From contig CALDTD010000039.1 of NCBI GenBank assembly GCA_937924345.1, positions 1 to 16,887 of the forward strand: a stretch of DNA of 16,887 bases, written 5' to 3'. The first letter of the stretch is position 1. Each line of letters starts with the position of its first letter. Below the pieces are notes generated by a model. It saw only the letters and a program-made list of their open reading frames with translations. It had not been told where the DNA came from and ran no database searches. The translations under genes and the position numbers were made by a program. Source of the DNA: an uncultured Flavobacteriales bacterium (lineage in GTDB: Bacteria; Bacteroidota; Bacteroidia; Flavobacteriales_D; Parvicellaceae). Shown here piece by piece: positions 1-7,125 of this stretch.

Positions 1-969
1 AATACTGTCTATTTTTTTATTATTTATTACTCCTGAATACAAATCAAAACCTCCTTGTCCTCCTTCTATATTTGTTACGAAATAAATTATGTTAGTGTCT
101 TGCACTAAACATGGATGTCCTGTAGGTATTTTATCTTTTAATCCTTCAAACTGCAGGGGTTCTAGTTTTTCAATCCTTAGGTTTTCTATATCAATATAAC
201 CGACCCATATATGTGGCAATTGTTTGTATTTTGACCATTTTTTTACAAAATCAGTCCTTGTAATGTAAATTAAGTTCTTTTTATAATCGATATCAAAAGC
301 CCCTATATGAAAGTCTTCTGGCATTGCAACTTCCTGTTTTCCTTCTTTAGACGAGAAGTAATTTAAAGTCGCTTTTGGTCTTACGCTCGAACCATAAGCT
401 AGTTCTTCTTTTTGTGTTAAAGTATCGCTTTGCTTAATAACTAACCCACTTTCTTTACTTGGGTCTTCTGAGATATATAGGATTCCTTTTTGAAACGGTT
501 TAGCATATAAATTTGCGGCTCCATTATTTATTTTCTTTAAATCAAATAAAGAAACATCGACCTCTTTTTCTTCTTTGTAATAGTCTTTTAAAAAAGCAAC
601 TTCTTGTTTAAAATCTTTTATGAATGAAGTATCTGAAGGAGCTTTAGGATATTTAGGAATATATTTTAGGGCATCATCTAAAAACTTATTGTTTTTAAGA
701 GATTCGGCAAACATAATAGAATCTTCATAATTTAACTGTTTAGCGTTTGCAATTTGCTCAAAAATTCTATCTGCATTTTTGTAGTCATTTACATGATAGT
801 AAGCTAGTGCTAACCGTTTGATTTCTGACTGGTTTAAAAACTCGGCTTTACCATAGTACTCAATAGCTAGATTGTACTCGTAATTATCATAAAAATAATC
901 AGCAAGTTCAACTTGAGTTTTACCTTTTAGCGAAACAAATAATAATAAAAGAAAAATTACAAACCTCAT
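1..969 (-). CDS. TPR/PD40 repeat protein, partial (C-terminus off window)
   Basis: The frame is open from an ATG at 969 to the left edge, giving 323 residues with no stop. Residues 1-19 look like a signal peptide (Lys-poor hydrophobic stretch, ending around GKTQ). Residues 22-90 contain TPR-like helices (Asp-Tyr-Phe-Tyr..Tyr-Asn-Leu-Ala-Ile-Glu-Tyr-Tyr, then a second copy around Ala-Tyr-Tyr-His). From about residue 160 the sequence becomes beta-rich, with a PD40/WD40-like beta-propeller signature GGFDLY at 306-311. This N-terminal layout is typical of the Bacteroidota proteins that end in an OmpA peptidoglycan-binding domain and sit beside PorP/SprF genes (PorE-like). The OmpA part, if present, would lie outside the window. 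The ATG is 8 bases after the PorP stop, so the genes are probably translated from one mRNA. Likely role, by inference: periplasmic or outer-membrane link between the PorP/SprF-type protein and the cell wall. Confidence 0.8.
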   Translation of the reverse strand, partial: MRFVIFLLLLFVSLKGKTQVELADYFYDNYEYNLAIEYYGKAEFLNQSEIKRLALAYYHVNDYKNADRIFEQIANAKQLNYEDSIMFAESLKNNKFLDDALKYIPKYPKAPSDTSFIKDFKQEVAFLKDYYKEEKEVDVSLFDLKKINNGAANLYAKPFQKGILYISEDPSKESGLVIKQSDTLTQKEELAYGSSVRPKATLNYFSSKEGKQEVAMPEDFHIGAFDIDYKKNLIYITRTDFVKKWSKYKQLPHIWVGYIDIENLRIEKLEPLQFEGLKDKIPTGHPCLVQDTNIIYFVTNIEGGQGGFDLYSGVINNKKIDSI

Positions 970-977
970 CTATCGCT

Positions 978-1925
978 CTACTTTCGCTCGTTTGTATAAA
1001 TTCTATTTCTTCTTTTCCAAGCAGATGTTTTAGGAGAGGTATCAACATTTATCTGATATCCTACGATTACTTCGTGCGTGCCATTGCTCACAGAACTAAT
1101 TTCTGACAATGTATAATCATACGCATAACCAACAACAAAGTTTTTAAAAGTAATTCCTGCTTCTGCTACAATTGCATCTTGACTTCTATATCCTGCTCCT
1201 AGCCATAACGTTTTAGCGAGTTTTAAACGTAAATTTCCTTCGTAAACAAAAGGAGCCTGAAACATGTAGCGCGTAAAGATACTAGGTATTAACTCCACTT
1301 TTTTACCAAGACTAATTGTGGTACTACCGTCTAAATAAAGCACTCTATCTAACGTATTTCCAACAGCAATGCTACTTAAGTCTTTTTGTGTTTCAATTAA
1401 ATTTACTGCAGAAAGACCTAGCCTAAATTTTTCTCCATAATAATTTAAACCAAAACTTGCATCTGGTATAAAGTAACTTAAGTTATTATTTATTAATGCT
1501 TGATCATTTGGGTTTTGAGTTACTATTTTTTCTCTATCAAAAGAATACTGAGTAAACATTGCTGACAACCCGAATGATAAATTCCCTTTTTGTGATGTTT
1601 TAATTCTATAACTAAACGCTAAATTACCACCTGTTCTATCAGTAACCCCAGTTGTTTCGTTATACAATTGAATACCAACACCAAGTTTAGATCCTATAGG
1701 TGCGTGTAAAGAAACATCTTGAATTTCTGGCGCATCCTCTATACCTATCCATTGTCTTCTTGCCGATAAATAAACAGGTATGTAATCTCTAGTTCCTGCT
1801 TCAGCAGGATTATAAGATAGCCGATTATATAAATACAAACTTTTAAGCGGTATTTGTTGCGCCAAACTTCCGAAAGCAACTAACAAAAATAATGCAAGTG
1901 CTATAAATTTTAAAATAACTTTCAT
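978..1925 (-). CDS. PorP/SprF family outer-membrane protein (T9SS-associated)
   Basis: The 315-residue product has a signal peptide (about 1-22, ending FGSLAQQ). The family N-terminal block follows at 31-67: YLYNRLSYNPAEAG, then the RRQWIGIEDAP element. The rest is alternating amphipathic strands as expected of an outer-membrane beta-barrel, with a last strand around HEVIVGYQI. Proteins of this family (SprF in Flavobacterium, PorP in Porphyromonas) work with the type IX secretion system, and SprF-like members are needed to export or attach the type B CTD protein encoded next to them. Here that partner is the large adhesin-like gene ending 6 bases upstream. Length is normal for the family. A basic tail of about 22 residues (rich in Lys/Arg, ending NERK) extends past the last strand. 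Assignment to the family is firm; the exact partner is inferred from position. Confidence 0.92.
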   Translation of the reverse strand: MKVILKFIALALFLLVAFGSLAQQIPLKSLYLYNRLSYNPAEAGTRDYIPVYLSARRQWIGIEDAPEIQDVSLHAPIGSKLGVGIQLYNETTGVTDRTGGNLAFSYRIKTSQKGNLSFGLSAMFTQYSFDREKIVTQNPNDQALINNNLSYFIPDASFGLNYYGEKFRLGLSAVNLIETQKDLSSIAVGNTLDRVLYLDGSTTISLGKKVELIPSIFTRYMFQAPFVYEGNLRLKLAKTLWLGAGYRSQDAIVAEAGITFKNFVVGYAYDYTLSEISSVSNGTHEVIVGYQINVDTSPKTSAWKRRNRIYTNERK

Positions 1926-1931
1926 CTTGTC

Positions 1932-4900
1932 TTATTTTATAATTGTTAATGCTCCTGACTGCTGTGGTTTTTCTTCTCCAAACTTAATTATGTAATAATA
2001 AGTCCCTGAAGAAACTGTATTCCCTTTAAAGGTCGCATCCCAATTAATGATAGGATTTGTTGTTTGGAATATTGGACTTCCCCACTTATTGTATATAATC
2101 ACTTCAGGATTTGAATATTGAGATAAATCCAGTTGCCAAGTATCATTTGTCCCATCATCGTTTGGAGTAATTACATTTATTCCACCTGTTATATCGTTCC
2201 CAATATCACAGTTCACAAAAACATCTATCGTATCTTGTACCGTTACAAAGCAAATTCCATTTCCAGAATAAGCACTTTGATAAGTGTAATCTATAACATG
2301 GCTTCCTGCTCCAGCAATAGCCGGTTCAAAAGTATTACCTGCAATACCCAACCCAGAAAAAGTACCGCCCTGATGTATTGAATTATCGTCCAACTTTACA
2401 GAGCTTGATAAATCTACAGGGGCAAATACTCCACATATAGTATCCTCCCAATTGAATGTTACTAATTCTGATGTAACATTAATGTTTATGTCCCTACAGT
2501 CTGACGGTTCACAATTTGGGCCTTCTGCTCTTAAGAAATATTGAGTAGAAACAAGTGGCGAAACCATTAGCGTATCTCCATAGCCTACCAAACTACCACC
2601 ACAACTATCTGTATACCAATGCCACAAGTCATTAGCAGCAAGGCTAGACCCTAAAAGTGTAAGTGTTGCTGTATCTCCACCACACAAATTGTTTGTATCC
2701 GAAACTAAAGTTACAGGCGGTACTGAGAGCGAACCTACATTTACCGTTACGGTTAAACAAGGGTCAAAAGATTCGCAGACACCATTTTCTGGTCGCATAA
2801 AGTATGTTGTTGTATTTTGAGGCGCGACTATCGCAGAATCTCCAATATGAACAATTGGTCCATTACAAGAGTCGGCTCTCCAATACCAATCATCTCCAGA
2901 AGCTAATGAACCTCCATTAACTGTTAAAAGTGTTGTGTCTCCACCGCAAACCGTTGGCCTACCAGAATTTACATTACTAGGAAAAACAGATATAGAACCC
3001 ACTGAAACTAACACAGACATGCATGTATTGGCAACTGGGCATACTCCATTCTCTGCCCTAACATAATACGTTTGATCTGTTGTTGGTGTTACTGTTACAG
3101 AAGGTTGGTTAGAAATTGGAGTTCCTCCACATGAACCTTCATACCATTGCCAATTTGCACCACTCCCTAGTTGACCTCCACTAACTGTAAGCGTAGTGCT
3201 TTCTCCTAAACACAAAACAGTTTCTCCAGTTATAGCAGTCGGTAAAATAGAAACCGTATTATAAGTTACAGAAACTTGATCACTTGTAGAACCGCAACAA
3301 GCACCTCCGTCAATTGTCCATTCCAATACAGTTGTACCAACTGCCATAGTTAAAGTAGCATTTTCTGAATTTACATTTGTAAGTGTTCCTCCACCTGAAA
3401 TAACTGTCCATGTCCCTGTAGCATTTTCCGCAGGATTCCCCCATAGGTTTATAGTATTAGTATTACTACAAATAGAAGAATCTACTCCAGCATTAGCTAT
3501 ATTTGGCGAAGCGGTAGAAACATAATTAAAACCTGCGTATAAATCTGAACCAAAGGTGACATCATGCCTTCCTGTATCTGGATAATTGGTCTGCACACTA
3601 GTTCCCGTAGCTGTACTTGGATTATTACCTGATCCAAAACTCCAAGTATTTGATGTTGCTGAACCAAAAGTGAAATTATCTTTTAGGCATATAATATTAT
3701 CCATCGTAATTTCCGGTTGTGTAACTAAGTTAAAGCTTTCTTCTTGGACAACTAATGGAGTTCCCCCATCCAATCTTAACTGAAAAAAGTCTCCTGAAGC
3801 TCCATTTCCGCCTCGACCTCCAGAACCACCTCTACCTCCAGCTCCTCCGTAACCACCAAAAACACCCTCGTTATGTGTTCCTCTATTACCCCTAACACCT
3901 CCTGCACCACCAGAACCACCTAAGGCTCCATTTCCTCCATTTCCAGCACCATTCGATATTAATTGGCTCTGTATTACATTTCCATTCACTCCATTGTTAA
4001 AAAGATACATTGCGAAAGATCCTCCGCCACCTGTACCACCTGTACCACCAGCACCACCTTGACCGCCGCCGCCACCACCGCCGCCGCCTGAACCAGAGCC
4101 ATCCACGCAAAAAGTACAATCATCTCCTGTTCCACCAGAGCCGCCGCCGCCGCCTTTACCTCCAGCACCGTCTAAACCATTGACACCAGGAGTACCTGTA
4201 ACAAAAAATCCGCTTACATAAGTTCCTGAAGCTCCATTTGCTCCTGTTGTACCATTTGCTCCTGTTGTTCCAGCATTACCATTTCTACCCCCGTTTCTAT
4301 CTCCACTAACCATTGCACCTCCAGCTATAGTACCAGGAGAGGAAAAAGTTCCACCTCCAACACCTCCAGCTCCAGAATTACAATCACATGGGGCTCCAGA
4401 CCCACCGCCGCCGCCGCCGCCGCCAGCTCTTCGAATAGTTGAATTTCCTCCAGGGGATCCAGCCGCTCTTGTATTTCCTCCTGCACCACCTGTTCCACCT
4501 GTTCCGTTTCCAGTTCCTGCACCATTTCCACCACGACCTCCTACGCCTCCACGTCCCGTGTCATCATCATCTCCTCTACCTCCTGCTAGCCCATTTGTTC
4601 CAGCTATACCATTTGAACCTCTTACACCATCTGATCCATTAGCAGCTCTACCAGCTATAATATGCGCTCTAGTAAAATAATAATTTGAACAGTTAGTTAA
4701 ATGCACTCCATAAACTGACGTTCCTGGAGGGCTATTAACCGAAGCTGTCTCTATAGTTAAGTCTTGTATTCTAAAATTTGAGATTCCGTTACCATAAAAA
4801 GAAACAAGTCTTCTATTCCCAGTTGGACCTTCCAAATTTGTATTCGTTCTAAATATTCTTGTTACACCTCTCAAACTACTTTTTTCCCAAGAGTTTGAAG

Positions 4901-5147
4901 GGTCAAACCCACCCTCTAAGGTAACACCCCCAGGTATATTTAAAGCTGTGGAAATATTGTAAGTTCCTGCTCCTATTCGAACTACGTCTCCAACTGAAGC
5001 AGCTGAAATTGCTGACGCTAAATCTGAAGGGTCATTTATTGTACCAACACCAGTACCAGTTGTTGTAACATAAATAACATTACATTGCTGAGCTAAAAGA
5101 TTATAACTAAATGTAATAAATAAAAAAAAGAGTAATAAACTTTTCAT
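1932..5147 (-). CDS. Large secreted adhesin-like protein with type B T9SS sorting domain
   Basis: A 1071-residue surface protein. The ATG at 5147 is chosen because it starts a clean signal peptide (MKSLLLFFLFITFSYNLLAQ); an in-frame TTG at 5171 only adds eight residues and lies in the leader behind the promoter. Domains in order: residues 22-165 resemble a pectate-lyase-like beta-helix start (GDVVRIGAGTYNI, GGVTLEGGF); residues 169-452 are a very glycine-rich region broken by short hydrophobic rungs; residues 480-535 are PKD-like (NTWSFGSG, YPDTGRHDVTF); residues 632-892 hold three Ig-like repeats with four cysteines each; residues 985-1071 are the gliding-motility-type C-terminal domain (ITPNDDGTNDTW, VIIYNKWGSPIF, GTYYYIIKF), which directs T9SS export and surface attachment. 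No catalytic motif was recognised, so adhesion, matrix or gliding are inferences. PorP/SprF and TPR/PD40 partners follow immediately. Confidence 0.9.
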   Translation of the reverse strand: MKSLLLFFLFITFSYNLLAQQCNVIYVTTTGTGVGTINDPSDLASAISAASVGDVVRIGAGTYNISTALNIPGGVTLEGGFDPSNSWEKSSLRGVTRIFRTNTNLEGPTGNRRLVSFYGNGISNFRIQDLTIETASVNSPPGTSVYGVHLTNCSNYYFTRAHIIAGRAANGSDGVRGSNGIAGTNGLAGGRGDDDDTGRGGVGGRGGNGAGTGNGTGGTGGAGGNTRAAGSPGGNSTIRRAGGGGGGGGSGAPCDCNSGAGGVGGGTFSSPGTIAGGAMVSGDRNGGRNGNAGTTGANGTTGANGASGTYVSGFFVTGTPGVNGLDGAGGKGGGGGSGGTGDDCTFCVDGSGSGGGGGGGGGQGGAGGTGGTGGGGSFAMYLFNNGVNGNVIQSQLISNGAGNGGNGALGGSGGAGGVRGNRGTHNEGVFGGYGGAGGRGGSGGRGGNGASGDFFQLRLDGGTPLVVQEESFNLVTQPEITMDNIICLKDNFTFGSATSNTWSFGSGNNPSTATGTSVQTNYPDTGRHDVTFGSDLYAGFNYVSTASPNIANAGVDSSICSNTNTINLWGNPAENATGTWTVISGGGTLTNVNSENATLTMAVGTTVLEWTIDGGACCGSTSDQVSVTYNTVSILPTAITGETVLCLGESTTLTVSGGQLGSGANWQWYEGSCGGTPISNQPSVTVTPTTDQTYYVRAENGVCPVANTCMSVLVSVGSISVFPSNVNSGRPTVCGGDTTLLTVNGGSLASGDDWYWRADSCNGPIVHIGDSAIVAPQNTTTYFMRPENGVCESFDPCLTVTVNVGSLSVPPVTLVSDTNNLCGGDTATLTLLGSSLAANDLWHWYTDSCGGSLVGYGDTLMVSPLVSTQYFLRAEGPNCEPSDCRDININVTSELVTFNWEDTICGVFAPVDLSSSVKLDDNSIHQGGTFSGLGIAGNTFEPAIAGAGSHVIDYTYQSAYSGNGICFVTVQDTIDVFVNCDIGNDITGGINVITPNDDGTNDTWQLDLSQYSNPEVIIYNKWGSPIFQTTNPIINWDATFKGNTVSSGTYYYIIKFGEEKPQQSGALTIIK
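2472..3254 (-). repeat. Three tandem Ig-like repeats (about 87 codons each) in the adhesin gene
   Basis: The three units lie at about 2994-3254, 2730-2993 and 2472-2729 (order of translation). Each follows the same plan: a VxxxP-type first strand, a first Cys followed by Gly-(Gly)-Glu/Asp and TxxLT(V/L), then a Trp-x-Trp core, a Ser-Cys-(Gly/Asn)-Gly turn, a (T/Q)YxxRxE strand and a C-terminal pair of cysteines. The repeats are clearly homologous at protein level but have drifted in DNA sequence, so the duplication is old. Such repeats act as stalk modules in Bacteroidota surface proteins; four cysteines per unit suggest two disulfides. Confidence 0.8.
3792..4643 (-). repeat. Glycine-rich low-complexity region encoding GGxGGx tracts
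   Basis: About 284 codons (residues 169-452 of the adhesin) are dominated by Gly codons, so the plus strand shows runs of ccn triplets. Collagen-like GxNG/GANG triplets (for example NGTTGANGASG) alternate with GGxGG runs and poly-Gly. Two short cysteine motifs interrupt it: CDC near residue 254 and CTFC near residues 344-347. Hydrophobic rung-like segments (TYVSGFFV, FAMYLFNN, NVIQSQLIS) recur between the glycine blocks. The repeats are imperfect at DNA level and in frame throughout. Confidence 0.85.
4405..4422 (-). repeat. Trinucleotide microsatellite (CCG)6, reading GGC on the coding strand
   Basis: Six perfect CCG units code for part of an eight-glycine run in the adhesin. A longer imperfect ccn run at 4063-4089 (nine Gly codons) and CCG x4 at 4141-4152 lie nearby. 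Unit changes would add or remove glycines without breaking the frame. These are the most GC-rich points of an otherwise AT-rich window. Confidence 0.85.
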
Positions 5148-5181
5148 ACACAAAAGGTTAGTAAACAACAAGTGTTAGAAA

Positions 5182-5213
5182 CAAACTTAAATGAATTTTA
5201 CTTGAATTGCAAA
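5182..5213 (-). promoter_or_regulatory. Bacteroidota-type promoter for the adhesin/PorP/TPR-PD40 operon
   Basis: On the minus strand a TTTG (5213-5210) is followed after exactly 20 bases by TAAGTTTG (5189-5182). This matches the primary sigma-factor pattern of Bacteroidota, -33 TTTG and -7 TAnnTTTG. The start of transcription would fall near 5176, leaving a leader of about 30 bases before the ATG at 5147. The -33 box sits in the last codons of the upstream carboxylase-like gene, so the adhesin module has its own promoter. Confidence 0.65.
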
Positions 5214-6562
5214 TATTCATCTTCATATATAACATCCAACTCCATCTTGTTTTTTGTATTTACATAAGGAATAATAAAATTTCCTTTTTTTAATACCTGA
5301 TATTGCACATTCGACAAATCTACAGTAGAGTCAATCAAAGGAGCGAAAGGTCTATTGTTTAGTGTTTTAAACGCAGACACTTTTACTTTTACATCCCCTA
5401 GACTTTGATTCTGAGGGTATTTCTTTATTTCTTGATCTAAAAAATGAGCAAAACGGACAAAGTGCATTGGTATATGAATCATTCTGGCAAATTGTAAAAC
5501 ATTCATATAGTCTTGAATTCTTACATCTCCTAATTTTTGATTATCCTCGGTATATAAAACTACTTTTGCAGCCCCTTGTTTATCTGCCAACATCATTCGC
5601 CATGCAAAATAATTTCCATAGCCATGCCAACTTGTTTCACCAGGAATAAGGTACTGTCTTAAAGGCATTAAAACTTGTACAACTGCATAAAAAACTAAAA
5701 GTGAACTAGAAACGTATTTAACCAACTTCGGGCTCTTTTTTAAACCTGTAAACTGATTCTTTTTCTTTGAAAAAAGAGCTGTTAATTCATCATTGAAATA
5801 AAAAACACATATTCCAATTGCCATCCAAGGGAATGTACCAATAGACCAAATAAAATGGTTGGTTAAATGAAAGGGTACAATAAATAATAAACTATAATAC
5901 TTTAACTTATTATGAAAAAGCATAAACCCAACAAAAAAATCGAAAAACAACCCAAACCAAGCCATAAACACGAAACTATAGTCTGGAGGGATAATTCCTA
6001 ATAAAGAAAAATCTTCTCCCAACCAATACTGAAGTGGCAGACCTTTTAACCAATCTATATTTAGCTTTGCTATAGCTCCATAAAAGTAAACTACAAACAT
6101 TTGAAGTTTAAAAAAAGATACATTCCAATTCGGAATCATTCTAACTCCTTTAAAGTAACTTTTTACACTTAAAAATGCATCTCCATTTACAAAAATTGAA
6201 AAGAAAAGTAGTATACAATTTAAATAATAGTGATTATTATAGTGACCTACGTCTAACAAAAAAATGTATGTCCAACAAAGGAACATAACTGTTGAAGCTA
6301 TTCGATAAAGAAATCCTACCGTATAAAGCACAGAAAACAACATTGCTACTAAAAAAAGTAGCTCTAAATTTTCTGGTGAAGTGATCTTAACCCAAGTAAA
6401 AAAATCGTACTTCAGTAAATATTTTGATAAGGTAAGGTTTTGAACAATGTATGGTTCTATATAGTAAAACTGAAAGAACATTAAAACCCCATAAACAACT
6501 CTAAACAACCCAGAAGCAACAGGACTAACTGGTCTAAATAGATAATTTGTAAGTTTCTGCAT
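5198..6562 (-). CDS. HTTM-domain protein, vitamin K-dependent gamma-carboxylase homologue
   Basis: A 454-residue integral membrane protein. The ATG at 6562 is preferred over an in-frame TTG at 6583 because family members begin close to the FRPVSPVASGLFRVVYG helix. Several transmembrane helices fill residues 15-300. Family marks include NHYYLN (about 110-115), the block KLQMFVVYFYGAIAKLNIDW (152-171), PFHLTNHFIWSIG (230-242) and LIPGETSWHGYGNYFAWRMM (305-324), followed by a soluble C-terminal part with RPFAPLIDSTVDL. The Lys in IAKLN (about 166) aligns by eye with the KKLDADW lysine of the animal enzyme, thought to be the catalytic base. In animals the enzyme uses reduced vitamin K, CO2 and O2 to carboxylate glutamates; bacterial substrates are mostly unknown. 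It follows the acetyltransferase gene by 39 bases. Family is well supported; activity is inference. Confidence 0.85.
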   Translation of the reverse strand: MQKLTNYLFRPVSPVASGLFRVVYGVLMFFQFYYIEPYIVQNLTLSKYLLKYDFFTWVKITSPENLELLFLVAMLFSVLYTVGFLYRIASTVMFLCWTYIFLLDVGHYNNHYYLNCILLFFSIFVNGDAFLSVKSYFKGVRMIPNWNVSFFKLQMFVVYFYGAIAKLNIDWLKGLPLQYWLGEDFSLLGIIPPDYSFVFMAWFGLFFDFFVGFMLFHNKLKYYSLLFIVPFHLTNHFIWSIGTFPWMAIGICVFYFNDELTALFSKKKNQFTGLKKSPKLVKYVSSSLLVFYAVVQVLMPLRQYLIPGETSWHGYGNYFAWRMMLADKQGAAKVVLYTEDNQKLGDVRIQDYMNVLQFARMIHIPMHFVRFAHFLDQEIKKYPQNQSLGDVKVKVSAFKTLNNRPFAPLIDSTVDLSNVQYQVLKKGNFIIPYVNTKNKMELDVIYEDEYLQFK

Positions 6563-6601
6563 TATAATCTTGTTTTGAAGCAAATACTAAATTAATGTAT
6601 T

Positions 6602-7123
6602 CTAACTAAAGAATCTTTGTACGTTAAGTACTTTTTCGAAACAAGTATAATTGCTGTCTGTTCTTTTTCGAAAGCTTACTACACCAACTTTTTTATATCC
6701 TAATTTTAAATAAAGTTTTAGTGCGATTTTATTTGGAGAAAAGGTATCTAAACGAACTGATTTTACATTGGATATTATTGCTCTTCTTTCTAATAACCAC
6801 ATTAATTTCGTAGCTAATCCTCTTCCAATATAATCTTCATGAACTCCTAAACGATGGACAATTTTATAATTTTGATTATTTTCCCAACTTAGCTCAACAT
6901 ATTCTTGTGGCTCATCATCGGTAAACGCAACAACAGCGATTAATCTATTTTTATTTTTAATCCCAAACAATTGATTAAGCTCAATATCTCTTAGAACAAC
7001 TTCACGACTTGGGTAATCTTTATCCCACTGATTAAAACCTAATTTTTGATGTTGCCGAACGCAAGATTTATAAATCCTTAATACTTCTTGAAGCTGATCT
7101 AAACTAACCTGCTCTAACTCCAC
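6602..7123 (-). CDS. GNAT family N-acetyltransferase
   Basis: A 173-residue protein with GNAT marks: the acetyl-CoA-binding motif A at 91-105 (RLGVHEDYIGRGLAT, with the R-x-x-G-x-G/A-type loop GRGLA) and motif B at 131-145 (NKIALKLYLKLGYKK). The N-terminal FNQWDKDYPSREVVLRDI resembles a common Bacteroidota GNAT subgroup. The start is GTG at 7123, two bases after the stop of the lipoprotein gene. The frame is closed by a stop eleven bases upstream, and no ATG occurs before residue 108, so GTG is the only sensible start and suggests translational coupling. Substrate unknown. It is probably co-transcribed with the lipoprotein and the carboxylase homologue. Confidence 0.85.
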   Translation of the reverse strand: MELEQVSLDQLQEVLRIYKSCVRQHQKLGFNQWDKDYPSREVVLRDIELNQLFGIKNKNRLIAVVAFTDDEPQEYVELSWENNQNYKIVHRLGVHEDYIGRGLATKLMWLLERRAIISNVKSVRLDTFSPNKIALKLYLKLGYKKVGVVSFRKRTDSNYTCFEKVLNVQRFFS

Positions 7124-7125
7124 AC

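Noticed and set aside
2133..2381. Plus-strand open frame of 82 codons opposite the adhesin C-terminus
   Set aside because: It lies antisense to the well-supported sorting domain and upstream region, with no promoter or family feature.
4405..4422. Phase-variable on/off switch by the (CCG)6 tract
   Set aside because: The unit is three bases in frame, so slippage changes glycine number only and cannot switch the gene off.
3790..4640. Regularly recurring cctcca/ccacc units resembling a CRISPR array or satellite
   Set aside because: Spacing is irregular and every unit is in frame as glycine codons of the adhesin on the minus strand; there are no unique spacers of constant length.
3986..4642. Open frames of 60-69 codons on both strands in the glycine-rich region
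   Set aside because: Their products are low-complexity (Ala/Val, Glu/Val/Leu or His/Leu-rich) shadows of the GGN codons in the true frame, without start signals or homology I recognise.
5148..5171. TTG at 5171 as start of the adhesin (likewise TTG 6583 and TTG 8196 for the two upstream genes)
   Set aside because: In each case an ATG 7 or 8 codons downstream begins directly at a proper signal peptide or the conserved N-terminus, and two of the TTGs sit in the likely promoter or leader region.
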